A stretch of 64,000 nucleotides of DNA from Clostridia bacterium (GTDB taxonomy: Bacteria > Bacillota > Clostridia > Peptostreptococcales > Anaerovoracaceae): NCBI GenBank assembly GCA_024403185.1, contig JAKSSG010000003.1, positions 1 to 64,000 of the forward strand, written 5' to 3'. Shown one piece after another: positions 11,180-19,497 of the stretch. The notes beneath the pieces were generated by a model. That model was given only the letters and a program-made list of their open reading frames with translations. It did not search any database and was not told where the DNA came from. Numbering within the stretch: the first letter of the stretch is position 1; every line of letters begins with the position of its first letter. The translations under genes and the position numbers were made by a program.

Positions 11180-12448
11180 ATGCAGACAGAAAAGACTACG
11201 CCGGACTTTGAAAGAGAGAAGTTTTATTTCAGACATAATTACATCATTTTGCTTGGGGGTCCGATAATTGTTTTCGGAAGCTCTCTTTTCTGGTGTGTGT
11301 CCGACCTGATGTACGATGACATGTTCTGCCTGAGGGCATCCGGTGCAATGGGCATGATAATTGGCCAGATGCTCGCATCAATCGCAATGATTGTAATTCA
11401 GGAAAACATTCATTCCAGAGACAAATACGAAAAGAAGGAAATAAGGCTGCTGGAAATCTCCGGCATGCTTTATTTCCTTATTTTACTTGTGGCCGTTGCC
11501 ATGATAACCGGGGCAAACAACATGCATACCGCCGAGCAGGGAGCTACGGGCGGAATGATTTCCGTTTCTCTGGCGGCACTTCTGCTTATAATTCCGATGA
11601 TTGCCACCATGCCGAAGATTTCCAACGGAATAATTCTTTTCGCAGCGGCAATAGGAACCCTGTTCATTCCTTTTGCCATGCAGGGCAGCGAAGTGTATTC
11701 CTTCGTGGCAGAAATAGTGCTCCGATGCGGACTGGTAATAGGATATGTTGCAATCTGGAGACGCACGGGCAGAGCCTTTGAAATGGAAAGAAACCTGATA
11801 AGGCTGAAGAATTCACTGGAAGATTCCAACGACGAGGTAATAGACCTGCTCATAAATGCCGTGGAAATCCGTGATACGGAAAGCGGAGAACACACCAGGA
11901 AGGTCAGAGGCCTTACAAGGATTCTTGCAACGGAAATCATGAAAAACTATCCGGAATACGGTCTGACAGAAGAGTCCGTTGAAATGATAACCAGAGCCAG
12001 TGGAATGCATGACATAGGAAAAATAATGATTCCGGATGAAATTCTTCTGAAGCCGGGAAAGCTCGACCTGAAGGAATGGGAGATAATGAAGAAGCATTCG
12101 GAAAAAGGATACGAGCTTCTTGAGCAGGCGCCTAAGGCATGGGGAGAAGAACTGACCAGACTCAGCAGAGACATCTGCCTTTACCACCATGAAAAGTACG
12201 ACGGAAGGGGATATCCAATCGGACTTGAGGGAGAAGACATTCCGATATGGGCACAGATAGTTTCCGTTGCAGACTGCTATGAGGCGCTGACCGGAGAAAG
12301 AAGTTATAAAAAATCCTTCACCCCGGAAACGGCTTACGAAATGCTCATGATTGGAGAATGCGGAGCATTTTCGGGCAAGATACTGGACTGCCTCACAAAG
12401 TGCAAGGATGAATTTGCACAGGAGGTAAAGGGCCGAGAAGACAATTAA
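11180..12448 (+). CDS. Membrane-bound HD-GYP domain protein, probable c-di-GMP phosphodiesterase
   Basis: The 422 residues begin with about six hydrophobic segments (roughly 15-195), then a helical linker and an HD-GYP domain from about 210. The metal-binding HD motif MHDIGKI is near 276 and the GYP motif HHEKYDGRGYP is complete near 335. HD-GYP proteins hydrolyse cyclic di-GMP to GMP; an intact motif suggests activity. The N-terminal membrane region is of no recognised sensor type. It starts two bases after the trpS stop with a poor ribosome binding site. It is one of two signs of c-di-GMP signalling here; the other is the GEMM-like RNA at 37517. Confidence 0.85.
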   Translation: MQTEKTTPDFEREKFYFRHNYIILLGGPIIVFGSSLFWCVSDLMYDDMFCLRASGAMGMIIGQMLASIAMIVIQENIHSRDKYEKKEIRLLEISGMLYFLILLVAVAMITGANNMHTAEQGATGGMISVSLAALLLIIPMIATMPKISNGIILFAAAIGTLFIPFAMQGSEVYSFVAEIVLRCGLVIGYVAIWRRTGRAFEMERNLIRLKNSLEDSNDEVIDLLINAVEIRDTESGEHTRKVRGLTRILATEIMKNYPEYGLTEESVEMITRASGMHDIGKIMIPDEILLKPGKLDLKEWEIMKKHSEKGYELLEQAPKAWGEELTRLSRDICLYHHEKYDGRGYPIGLEGEDIPIWAQIVSVADCYEALTGERSYKKSFTPETAYEMLMIGECGAFSGKILDCLTKCKDEFAQEVKGREDN

Positions 12449-12463
12449 AGGAAAAAAATAAGA

Positions 12464-12486
12464 AGCAGGCCTCAGGCCTGCTCTTT
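12464..12486. terminator. Bidirectional intrinsic terminator
   Basis: AGCAGGCC (12464-12471) pairs with GGCCTGCT (12475-12482) around a three-base loop, followed by CTTTT on the plus strand and a T-rich run on the minus strand (12450-12460). The loop is the stop codon of the convergent acyltransferase gene, so one hairpin ends both transcripts. Confidence 0.75.
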
Positions 12487-13218
12487 TGATACAATTTCTT
12501 CAACTCCTGCTCTGATAATTTCCTCAACCCTGTCAGAAAGGAGCTTTTCTTCTGCACGGCTTATGCCGGCAGTTTCTATTGGCGGATGAACGCTTACATC
12601 GATGCGGGCTCCCCGAGCCACACCGGTCTCCTCGAATGTTCTGTAGGTTCCGTTAATGGGAGCGCGAACACTGGGAACTCCCGGCTTTGTTGCCAGCTTC
12701 ATTGCACCCTTCATGAAAGGACCAACGAACGGCCCCTTGCTTCTGGTGCCCTCGGGACAGATTGCCATGGAGAAGCCGTCGTTAATGTATTCGATTCCCG
12801 TGTTAATTGCCTTCAGTGAGGAACGCGGATTGTCATTCTCGATGAAGACGGAACGGATGCGGGGCATCCACGGACCGAGAAACGGAGCCTTGGCAAGATA
12901 CTGCTTGGCAATGAAGCCGAACTGGAACTTGCGGAAAACTGCCATGAGGGTTGGTATGTCGGCATAGCTCTGGTGGTTGGCAACGATGACAACCGGACCT
13001 CTGTCGGGAATGTTCTCCTCGCCGTGCACGTGGAGATCACAACCGAAATCCTTCATGATCATCGGACCGAAGGTGGAGGTTGAATCCAGAATCCATTTGC
13101 GCTCCTCTTCAAAGTCGCCGGCTGCCTTTGCATCTTCTATTTTCTTCAGATTTTTATTAAAAGATTTCACCTCCCGGAACAGCTTGACTGCAGCCGGGAT
13201 ATTAGGAATGATTTTCAT
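12472..13218 (-). CDS. 1-acyl-sn-glycerol-3-phosphate acyltransferase family (PlsC-like)
   Basis: Membrane-surface acyltransferase expected to add the second acyl chain to lysophosphatidic acid in phospholipid synthesis. Its 248 residues show the catalytic HX4D motif in NHQSYAD (His82, Asp87) and the glycerol-phosphate motif CPEGTRS near 154-160. The substrate is inferred from the family only. A ribosome binding site AAGGAGC lies ahead of ATG 13218. It is followed closely on the same strand by the DUF2148 gene upstream (13228), so the three minus-strand genes form one unit, head-on to replication. Confidence 0.85.
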   Translation of the reverse strand: MKIIPNIPAAVKLFREVKSFNKNLKKIEDAKAAGDFEEERKWILDSTSTFGPMIMKDFGCDLHVHGEENIPDRGPVVIVANHQSYADIPTLMAVFRKFQFGFIAKQYLAKAPFLGPWMPRIRSVFIENDNPRSSLKAINTGIEYINDGFSMAICPEGTRSKGPFVGPFMKGAMKLATKPGVPSVRAPINGTYRTFEETGVARGARIDVSVHPPIETAGISRAEEKLLSDRVEEIIRAGVEEIVSKEQA

Positions 13219-13227
13219 TTCTGCTCC

Positions 13228-13776
13228 TTAAAACGCTACGTCCTGATCGCCTCTGTCGAAGAAGACGCTCTTTGATGAAACGGAGAGCGGAATGCCGTAG
13301 CAGACCCTGACTTCCTTTCCGAAAAGGCCCATTCTGGCAGCGCCTTTTCCTGCGGAAAAGAGAACTCTGTTATCGATGCGGTTATCTGCCGCAACGGATA
13401 CTGCCGAACCGACAGCAATGCCTGCATCGGTTATGTTGAATGCGCAAACGGCGCCCGATGCACGGTTGGTTCTGCAGTCCGCGAATCCGCAGAGGCTGCA
13501 GTTTGTCAGCTGAAGCGGTTCATCCTTTGCCCAGATAAGGACAACGCAGGCGCTGTTGTCTACATTGCCGGCATCTCTTGCATAGAAATCCTCGCCCGTT
13601 TCTTCCGCAATGTCTCTCATGTGTCCTGCGAGAACATCCTTGTCTTCACCGGTCAGTATTACAGCGTCAACATCATCAACGCCGCAGCCCTTAGGTGCTG
13701 TAAGTGCTGCCGCCACCATTTTTCTGGCTACTTCAACTGCTGCCTCACGGGCAGCATCGTCTCTTTTCTGAATCAT
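13228..13776 (-). CDS. DUF2148 ferredoxin-domain protein
   Basis: A 182-residue protein of unknown function with a cysteine cluster CSLCGFADC (Cys93, Cys96, Cys101) plus further cysteines near 31, 77, 111 and 139, the pattern of the DUF2148 family annotated as ferredoxin-domain proteins. It probably binds an Fe-S cluster. Its start overlaps the end of the shikimate-kinase-like gene by four bases (ATGA), showing translational coupling. No catalytic residues are known for the family, so no reaction is proposed. Confidence 0.75.
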   Translation of the reverse strand: MIQKRDDAAREAAVEVARKMVAAALTAPKGCGVDDVDAVILTGEDKDVLAGHMRDIAEETGEDFYARDAGNVDNSACVVLIWAKDEPLQLTNCSLCGFADCRTNRASGAVCAFNITDAGIAVGSAVSVAADNRIDNRVLFSAGKGAARMGLFGKEVRVCYGIPLSVSSKSVFFDRGDQDVAF

Positions 13777-14234
13777 AATTTACCTCCGAATAATATTCTC
13801 TGTCTTTCGAGAAGGCCGTCAAAGGCCTTTCGCTTTTCTTCATCCGTTCCGAAGCTCATGAATGCGTGATAGGAATCTGTAAGCTGTCTTGCTGCTGCCC
13901 ATAGATCGTCCGCGCTCATGTCACCGCCGACGATTACAAGCTTTCCTGCGTCTATGATCTCCCGGGAATCCTCATCGTGGAGAACGCCGTCTCCGCAGGC
14001 GACAATCATGGTCTCGTCTGCCTTTGCAAGCTCTGCCAGGTGTTCGTATTCATGGTTTCTGTAGGAATGCTCACCCTCCATCATGACCAGGCGCCTGATT
14101 GTGCGGCCGTCACGCTTTTCGATTTCCCTGTCGAGAATTACAAGAGGGCAGTTTTCTTTGTCGGCAAGCTCCTCGGCAACCTTAAGGACCGGGGCTCCGA
14201 AATATCCTGTTACTATTGTCAGTTTGTTACTCAT
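13773..14234 (-). CDS. Shikimate kinase-fold protein with a degenerate P-loop
   Basis: The 153 residues align by eye with shikimate kinase along their whole length: GYFGAPVLKVAEELA replaces the usual GFMGSGKSTVGRxLA (residues 10-24), then LDREIEKRDGRTI near 34-46, GEHSYRNHEYEHL near 54-66 (the substrate arginine region), GDGVL near 81 in place of GGGVV, and LLERQRILF at the end like the LID-distal RxPLY. The Walker lysine and the following Ser/Thr are missing, so ATP-dependent kinase activity is doubtful. A non-catalytic or changed role with the DUF2148 partner is inferred. The gene seems to be transcribed without a leader (-10 six bases from the ATG). Confidence 0.65.
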   Translation of the reverse strand: MSNKLTIVTGYFGAPVLKVAEELADKENCPLVILDREIEKRDGRTIRRLVMMEGEHSYRNHEYEHLAELAKADETMIVACGDGVLHDEDSREIIDAGKLVIVGGDMSADDLWAAARQLTDSYHAFMSFGTDEEKRKAFDGLLERQRILFGGKL

Positions 14235-14240
14235 AAAAGC

Positions 14241-14249
14241 ATTATACCA
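14241..14249 (-). promoter_or_regulatory. Extended -10 promoter, leaderless start
   Basis: On the minus strand TGgTATAAT (14249-14241) is followed by six bases and the ATG at 14234. There is no Shine-Dalgarno between. Transcription would begin at or within a base of the start codon. Confidence 0.7.
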
Positions 14250-14262
14250 TTATTAGTGCTTT

Positions 14263-14289
14263 TTGGAAAAGCATCAGTCGTGCTATAAT
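14263..14289 (+). promoter_or_regulatory. Promoter of the nucleotidyltransferase gene
   Basis: TGcTATAAT (extended -10, 14281-14289), with a weak -35 TTGGAA at 14263-14268 and a short 15-base spacer. A leader of about 30 bases carries GAGGGAGAGG before ATG 14325. It lies back to back with the minus-strand leaderless promoter. Confidence 0.6.
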
Positions 14290-14324
14290 ATCAAAAAACA
14301 ATTTCAGAGGGAGAGGACTGAATC

Positions 14325-15248
14325 ATGGCAAAACCAACACTGGTAATTATGGCTGCAGGCATGGGGTCAAGATACGGAGGCCTGAAGCAGGTAGATAAGA
14401 TAACAGAAGCGGGAGAAATCATTCTGGACTTTTCGCTTTACGATGCAATGATGGCGGGATTCGACAGGGCCGTTTTTGTAATTCGCGAAGAGCACAGGGA
14501 CATTTTCAGGGAAATCGTTGACGAAAGAGCCGGCAGATTCATGGAAATCGAATACGCATATCAGGATCTGGCGGACATTCCTGAAGGCTTTGAGATTCCG
14601 GAGGGAAGAGAAAAGCCATGGGGCACTTCCCACGCAATCTATGCGTGTCGCCATCTCATCGACGGGCCGTTTCTCGTAATAAATGCGGACGATTACTACG
14701 GACCGGGCGGATTTGTAAGCGTTTACGAATATCTGGCAAATGCAAAGGCAGACGGCGAGGTTTACGATTTCTGCATGGCAGGATACAAGCTGGAAAACAC
14801 CATAACCGAAAACGGACATGTAACGAGAGGAGTATGCGAGGTTGACGCCGACGGATTCCTTGAAGACATTGTGGAGAGATTCAAAATACAGAGAAAGGAT
14901 GGGGACATCTGTTATTACGACGAGGCTGACGATGCATGGATTCCTCTTCCTGAAGGAACGCAGGTTTCAATGAACTTCTGGGGCTTTACCCGCGGATTCA
15001 TAGATGAAACCGAAAAGCGCATCGAGGCATTCTTCAGAAATGAAGTGCCTTCAAACCCGATGAAGGCAGAATTCCTGCTGCCGCGTACAGTTGACGAGCT
15101 CATTAAGGAGGGCAAGGCGACCGTCAGGGTGCTGCCGTGCCACGACAAGTGGGTAGGTGTAACCTACAAGGAAGACAAGCAGGGCGTTATGGACGAACTG
15201 CAGTCAAAGAAGGACAAGGGTGAGTATCCCGAAAAGTTGTGGAAATAG
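14325..15248 (+). CDS. Sugar-phosphate nucleotidyltransferase family protein
   Basis: A 307-residue protein of the NTP-transferase fold. The N-terminal AAGMGSRYGGLKQ (residues 10-22) is the nucleotide-binding loop with the Arg and Lys used in catalysis, and INADDYYGP near 117-125 supplies the metal-binding aspartate. Such enzymes make NDP-sugars from sugar-1-phosphate and NTP; this subgroup, with GGLKQ and a long central insert, has no assigned substrate that I can name. It stands alone with its own promoter, so its pathway is not shown by context. Confidence 0.8.
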   Translation: MAKPTLVIMAAGMGSRYGGLKQVDKITEAGEIILDFSLYDAMMAGFDRAVFVIREEHRDIFREIVDERAGRFMEIEYAYQDLADIPEGFEIPEGREKPWGTSHAIYACRHLIDGPFLVINADDYYGPGGFVSVYEYLANAKADGEVYDFCMAGYKLENTITENGHVTRGVCEVDADGFLEDIVERFKIQRKDGDICYYDEADDAWIPLPEGTQVSMNFWGFTRGFIDETEKRIEAFFRNEVPSNPMKAEFLLPRTVDELIKEGKATVRVLPCHDKWVGVTYKEDKQGVMDELQSKKDKGEYPEKLWK

Positions 15249-15270
15249 CAGGCGGGATATTGCATAGGAA

Positions 15271-16368
15271 ATGAACGGAATATTAAACACAATACTGGCA
15301 TTCATATTGAGCACTCTCATGTCAACGGGACTGGCGGCAGTCATAGAAGACGAGCCGGCGGAAGCCGTAGAGGATTACTTTAACGGGCTCAGCTCCGGGC
15401 AGCAGCAGGTCATTGAGGAATACAGGGGCTGCGAGGAGCTTGACGAAATTCAGACTGAAGCTCTGAATAACGTTGAATTCGAGATCGAAGAGGCCCTGGA
15501 AAAGGGAGACGTGGCTGTTGCGAAGGTCAAGGTGACGAACCGCGACTTTTCGGGGGTAAAGGAAGCCTACGAAAAGAAGTCCTATAAATATGTCATGGAC
15601 AATCTCTACTCAAAGGACATTGAAGACAAGGAAAAGCTCGGCAGACAGTGCCTGAAAATCTATGAAAAGCAGGTTGCTGAAGCGGCGGAAAAGGAAGACA
15701 GAACTTCTGTGGAAATCTACATGGCCATGGAAGACGACGGGGATAACAGCTGGAGAATGATTCTTAACGACGAGAGCCGCAGGGCACTGCTGGGAGGCCT
15801 GCAGCTTTCGGGAAATGGAGAAAAGAAGAAATCCGATGCCGGGAAGGCTGACCTTGCGGACGCCCTGAGACAGGAGACGGTTGACTACGTCCTGGAGCAG
15901 GAGGAGATACCTGCATACTCATACGATGAGGTTCAGGTAATGGACATGAGCAAGCCAAGCGGAGTAACCGTGGAGGATCTGAAACTGGTAACGAGATACA
16001 AGCTTGTGGGAACCGAGGAGACACTTTATCAGCTGGAGCAGGATTACAACCTGAACTGTCTGCTTCTGCTTGGAATAGCATCACATGAAAGCGCCTACGG
16101 AACCATGCAGTTCCACCCGAACAACGTGTGCGGATACGGATACAGCGGGTTCTCATCGGTAAACGAATGTCTGGATACTGTTGGCAGAGTTCTGGCAAAG
16201 AACTATCTGGATCCTTCGGGACCTTACTACAAAGGCAATACAATCGATTCTGTAAACAGAACATACGCCGCCGACCCGGCCTGGGACAGCAAGGTTGCGA
16301 GGAAAGTTGCCTATTTTTATGAGATAATCAGCGAGAATCACAACAAACAGCTGGAGAAACTGAAATGA
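15271..16368 (+). CDS. Exported glucosaminidase-like protein
   Basis: The 365 residues begin with a hydrophobic signal-like segment (about 3-23), followed by an acidic helical region (about 30-190) of the kind seen in small extracytoplasmic domains, and a C-terminal lytic domain from about 235. There, LLLGIASHESAYGTMQFHPNN with a glutamate near residue 271 resembles the catalytic region of N-acetylglucosaminidase/lysozyme-like domains, and NVCGYGYS...CLDTVGRVLAKNYL continues the fold. It probably cleaves peptidoglycan glycan strands. The ribosome binding site is poor (ATAGGAA), so the start is uncertain. It is 22 bases from the nucleotidyltransferase. Confidence 0.65.
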   Translation: MNGILNTILAFILSTLMSTGLAAVIEDEPAEAVEDYFNGLSSGQQQVIEEYRGCEELDEIQTEALNNVEFEIEEALEKGDVAVAKVKVTNRDFSGVKEAYEKKSYKYVMDNLYSKDIEDKEKLGRQCLKIYEKQVAEAAEKEDRTSVEIYMAMEDDGDNSWRMILNDESRRALLGGLQLSGNGEKKKSDAGKADLADALRQETVDYVLEQEEIPAYSYDEVQVMDMSKPSGVTVEDLKLVTRYKLVGTEETLYQLEQDYNLNCLLLLGIASHESAYGTMQFHPNNVCGYGYSGFSSVNECLDTVGRVLAKNYLDPSGPYYKGNTIDSVNRTYAADPAWDSKVARKVAYFYEIISENHNKQLEKLK

Positions 16369-16381
16369 GGCAAAAAACCGC

Positions 16382-16409
16382 TTGATTTAATGGCGGCATG
16401 ATGTATAAT
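16382..16409 (+). promoter_or_regulatory. Promoter of rpsF-ssb-rpsR
   Basis: TTGATT (16382-16387) and TATAAT (16404-16409) with a 16-base spacer. The predicted transcript starts near 16416 and has a leader of about 95 bases. Confidence 0.75.
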
Positions 16410-16415
16410 GTATGA

Positions 16416-16500
16416 GCGTGTGTTTACGCGCAGCGTCTCGGCACGGGGCCGGGATGATTATCCTTGCGACGGGAAGGACCGTCGCCATTTAGTCCATAGG
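16416..16500 (+). promoter_or_regulatory. Structured leader of rpsF, candidate S6:S18 autoregulatory element
   Basis: The leader contains a perfect seven-base stem, GCGACGG (16466-16472) with CCGTCGC (16479-16485), enclosing the loop GAAGGA, preceded by a GC-rich stretch CGGCACGGGGCCGGG. Many bacteria regulate rpsF by binding of the S6:S18 pair to a leader RNA that imitates 16S rRNA. The position and operon content fit; I could not match the published consensus base by base. Confidence 0.45.
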
Positions 16501-16511
16501 GAGGTGAAACA

Positions 16512-16799
16512 ATGACAAACTATGAGGTAATGTTCATCATCGATCCTACACTGGAAGACGAGAAGAAGGAAGCCACTATCGAAGCTGTTAAGGAAATTAT
16601 CGCTTCAGAAGGCGAAGTCGGAAATGTAGACGTATGGGGAATGAGAAAGCTCGCATATCCAATTCAGAAGAAGACTGAAGGATATTACGTTGTTATCGAG
16701 TTCAAGGCAGCTCCAACTCTGCCAAAGGAACTTGACAGAAGACTCAAGATTTCAGACAACGTAATGAGACACCTGATCGACAACAGAGATCAGAAATAA
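16512..16799 (+). CDS. rpsF: 30S ribosomal protein S6
   Basis: A 95-residue protein of the S6 fold; it binds S18 and the central domain of 16S rRNA. MTNYEVMFIIDPTLEDEKKEA at the N-terminus and WGMRKLAYPIQKKTEGYYVVIEF near 41-63 are typical. AGGGAGGTGAAAC precedes the ATG. It is followed 17 bases later by ssb and then rpsR, the standard Firmicutes trio. Confidence 0.97.
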   Translation: MTNYEVMFIIDPTLEDEKKEATIEAVKEIIASEGEVGNVDVWGMRKLAYPIQKKTEGYYVVIEFKAAPTLPKELDRRLKISDNVMRHLIDNRDQK

Positions 16800-16816
16800 G
16801 AAAAGGGGGAACAAAG

Positions 16817-17269
16817 ATGAACAGTGTAATACTTATTGGGAACCTGACTAGAGATCCGGAACTGAGATATTCAACCGGAGCAAACCAGACAGCAATCTGC
16901 AAGTTCAGCATCGCCGTAAACGACGGCTTTGGTGACAACAAGAAGACAAGCTTCATCCCTATTACAGTATTCGGCAAGGCTGCTGAAAACTGTGACAGAT
17001 TTCTGAAGAAGGGAAGCAAGGTTTGCGTTAACGGAAGAATCCAGACGGGCAGTTACGAGAAAGACGGAAGAACCGTTTACACAACAGATGTAATTGCAAA
17101 CAATTACGGTGGAGTTGAATTCCTGAGCGGCAGCCAGGGTGGACAGACAGGATTCGGCGGCCAGCAGGGCGGCGGATACCAGGAAGCACCGGCTAAACCG
17201 GCAGGCGGCGAGGACATTGATGTTCCCGGCGGCTTCCAGACACTGCAGGATGACGACATTCCATTCTAA
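16817..17269 (+). CDS. ssb: Single-stranded DNA-binding protein
   Basis: A 150-residue SSB with an OB-fold core (about 1-105, starting MNSVILIGNLTRDPELRYS), a glycine/glutamine-rich flexible linker (about 108-140) and the acidic C-terminal tip DDDIPF that recruits replication and repair proteins. It coats single strands during replication. It lies between rpsF and rpsR with an AAGGGGG ribosome binding site. Confidence 0.97.
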   Translation: MNSVILIGNLTRDPELRYSTGANQTAICKFSIAVNDGFGDNKKTSFIPITVFGKAAENCDRFLKKGSKVCVNGRIQTGSYEKDGRTVYTTDVIANNYGGVEFLSGSQGGQTGFGGQQGGGYQEAPAKPAGGEDIDVPGGFQTLQDDDIPF

Positions 17270-17302
17270 AGACATAATCCTAACAGAAAGGAGACCATTT
17301 CA

Positions 17303-17545
17303 ATGGCTTATGATAACAGAAGACGTGGCGGCGGTATGAGAAGAAAGAAAGTATGCCAGTTCTGCGCAGACAAGACCAAGGAAATAGATTACAAGGACGT
17401 TGAAACTCTGAAGAAGTATGTTACTGAAAGAGGTAAGATCCTTCCTAGAAGAATCACAGGTACTTGCTCTATTCACCAGAGAGAAGTTACTAAGGCAATC
17501 AAGAAGGCTAGAATCGTAGCCCTGCTGCCTTACGTTGCTGACTAA
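17303..17545 (+). CDS. rpsR: 30S ribosomal protein S18
   Basis: An 80-residue basic protein, partner of S6 in the small subunit. [12 protein letters not shown] at 13-24 carries the CxxC pair of the zinc-type S18, and [26 protein letters not shown] is the rRNA-binding core. GAAAGGAG precedes ATG 17303. It is the last gene of the operon and is followed by a strong terminator. Confidence 0.97.
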   Translation: MAYDNRRRGGGMRRKKVCQFCADKTKEIDYKDVETLKKYVTERGKILPRRITGTCSIHQREVTKAIKKARIVALLPYVAD

Positions 17546-17569
17546 CAATAATGCAAAAGCAACAGCTCC

Positions 17570-17597
17570 GAGCGCATCATCCGATGCGCTCTTTTGT
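17570..17597 (+). terminator. Intrinsic terminator of rpsF-ssb-rpsR
   Basis: GAGCGCATC (17570-17578) pairs perfectly with GATGCGCTC (17583-17591) around ATCC, followed by TTTTGTT. Confidence 0.9.
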
Positions 17598-17623
17598 TAT
17601 ATACATATTAAGGAAAGAACATT

Positions 17624-17652
17624 TTGCAATATCAGGGGCTTCTTGGTATAAT
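17624..17652 (+). promoter_or_regulatory. Promoter of the gdpP-rplI-dnaB operon
   Basis: TTGCAA (17624-17629), 17 bases, TATAAT (17647-17652), with TG one base before the -10 (extended -10). Nothing else resembling a promoter is seen in the following genes down to the LTA synthase-like gene, so this may drive a long operon. Confidence 0.75.
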
Positions 17653-17702
17653 ATACGTTACGATAATATGCCTTATTGCGCGTTTTTTTACAGGAGAAAG
17701 AA

Positions 17703-19493
17703 ATGTACGTAGGAAGAATCGAAAAGCTGCTGGCCTACTATTCACCACTGCCCATGTGCATAGTAAATGCCCAGGGCAAGGTAACCAGAGCAAGCAGTAA
17801 AATCGCAGAGGTGTTCAAATATGACGGCATTGTGGATTATGACATATTCGCACTGACCGGAATCAAGATGCCGGAGTTCATCAAGGCGGCGGAAGAGGAC
17901 AAACCTCTGTATATTCAGAGAAACGACAAGAAATTCAGAATCGGCTGCAGCTTCCTCGGAGGAGACCCGGAGGAAAAAGCAGAAAACGAAAACCTGTCGG
18001 TTGTCATGATCTTTACCGATGTGACGGCTTACGAGAAACTGAAGGAGCTGTACAACAGTGAAAGAGTTTACATGATGCTCGTTAACGTGGACAATTTTGA
18101 CGAGCTTTCCGCCAGCACGAGTGATGCCGTTGAAGTGAGAATTGCGGCGACAATCGAAAGATTCATCAGAGACTGGGCCGCCGACATGGGCGCCATGATA
18201 GTCAAATACAGAGACAATCTCTATGAGCTTGCAATAACGCACAGAAACTACGAACAGCTGGTAGCCGACAAGTTCTCCGTACTGGACAAAATCAAGGCAA
18301 TAGAAACAGACGCCGACTTCCCTGTTACCCTGAGCGTGGGAATCGGAATGGGCGCAAAGACACTTGCCGAGTCCGATGACTATGCGCAGGAGGCCCTTGA
18401 CCTGGCACTGGGTCGCGGCGGAGACCAGGCTGTTGTGAAGAACATAAAGAACTTCCAGTACTACGGCGGCGGAATCACAAGCGTAGAAAAGAGAAACAAA
18501 GGCAAATCGAGAATAATCGGACATGCACTGAATACTCTCATGAGCCAGTCCTCACAGATATTCATAATGGGTCACAAGAACCCGGACATGGACTGCTTCG
18601 GAGCAGCGCTGGGAATTCACAGACTGGCAAGCCTTTCCGGAAAGGACACATATATTGTTCTCGGAGACAGCAACGAGAGCATGACAGACATCATAGCCGA
18701 TGCGAAGGAAACCGGAGCCTATGAGTTCATTTCTGAAGAAAAGGCAATTTCCCTTGCGGACAGAAATTCGCTGGTGGTTGTAGTAGACGCTCACAGACCG
18801 ATGCTTGTAGAGTCCCTGAGACTAGTTGAAATGGTTGAAAAGCTGGCGGTAATCGACCACCACAGAAAGGCAGAGGACTGCCTTCCGAACCAGACCCTTT
18901 CATACATGGAATCATATGCATCATCTGCGTCGGAGCTGGTTACGGAAATTCTCCAGTACATCATTGACAGAAAGAACCTGTCGACAATGGAAGCAAACGG
19001 ACTTCTTGCAGGCATCATGCTGGATACAAACAGATTCGCAGTAAAGGCAGGAGTAAGAACATTTGAAGCGGCATCCTGGCTCAAGAGAGCAGGCGCCGAT
19101 CTGCAGCATGTACGAAAGTACTTCCAGGACAACGCGGAAAACTTCAGAGCAAGAGCAGAGGGAATCGCAAACGCCAGAATCATTGACGGCAAAATTGCAA
19201 TGTCCATCTGCGACGGACATACGATTAATACACAGATAACAAACTCCCAGGTGGCAGATGAGCTGCTGACCATCAAAGGCATTGAAGCCAGCTTCGTTGC
19301 AGGCAGAAATGAAAAGGGCCAGACGGTAGTCAGCGCAAGATCTCTGGGAACCATAAATGTTCAATACGTCATGGAACATTTCGGAGGCGGCGGGCACATG
19401 AATACGGCTGGTGTCAGAACGGACACACCACCGGAAGAAATTCTCGCCGACATTGAAGACTATCTGCACAAAAGCAACACAATAGGAGGATAA
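17703..19493 (+). CDS. gdpP: GdpP/DhhP-type c-di-AMP phosphodiesterase lacking membrane segments
   Basis: Hydrolyses cyclic di-AMP to pApA, controlling osmotic and cell-wall balance. The 596 residues comprise a PAS-like domain (about 1-100), a degenerate GGDEF domain (about 115-265, SVGIGMG kept but no GGDEF), and DHH/DHHA1 domains with HKNPDMDC near 290, VVDAHRP, IDHHRK near 384 and GGGGHMNTAG near 560. Usual GdpP has two N-terminal transmembrane helices; none are present here, since PAS starts at once after ATG 17703 (ribosome binding site CAGGAGAAAG). A TTG 27 bases upstream adds no helix. It is followed by rplI and dnaB as in other Firmicutes. Confidence 0.9.
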   Translation: MYVGRIEKLLAYYSPLPMCIVNAQGKVTRASSKIAEVFKYDGIVDYDIFALTGIKMPEFIKAAEEDKPLYIQRNDKKFRIGCSFLGGDPEEKAENENLSVVMIFTDVTAYEKLKELYNSERVYMMLVNVDNFDELSASTSDAVEVRIAATIERFIRDWAADMGAMIVKYRDNLYELAITHRNYEQLVADKFSVLDKIKAIETDADFPVTLSVGIGMGAKTLAESDDYAQEALDLALGRGGDQAVVKNIKNFQYYGGGITSVEKRNKGKSRIIGHALNTLMSQSSQIFIMGHKNPDMDCFGAALGIHRLASLSGKDTYIVLGDSNESMTDIIADAKETGAYEFISEEKAISLADRNSLVVVVDAHRPMLVESLRLVEMVEKLAVIDHHRKAEDCLPNQTLSYMESYASSASELVTEILQYIIDRKNLSTMEANGLLAGIMLDTNRFAVKAGVRTFEAASWLKRAGADLQHVRKYFQDNAENFRARAEGIANARIIDGKIAMSICDGHTINTQITNSQVADELLTIKGIEASFVAGRNEKGQTVVSARSLGTINVQYVMEHFGGGGHMNTAGVRTDTPPEEILADIEDYLHKSNTIGG

Positions 19494-19497
19494 AATA

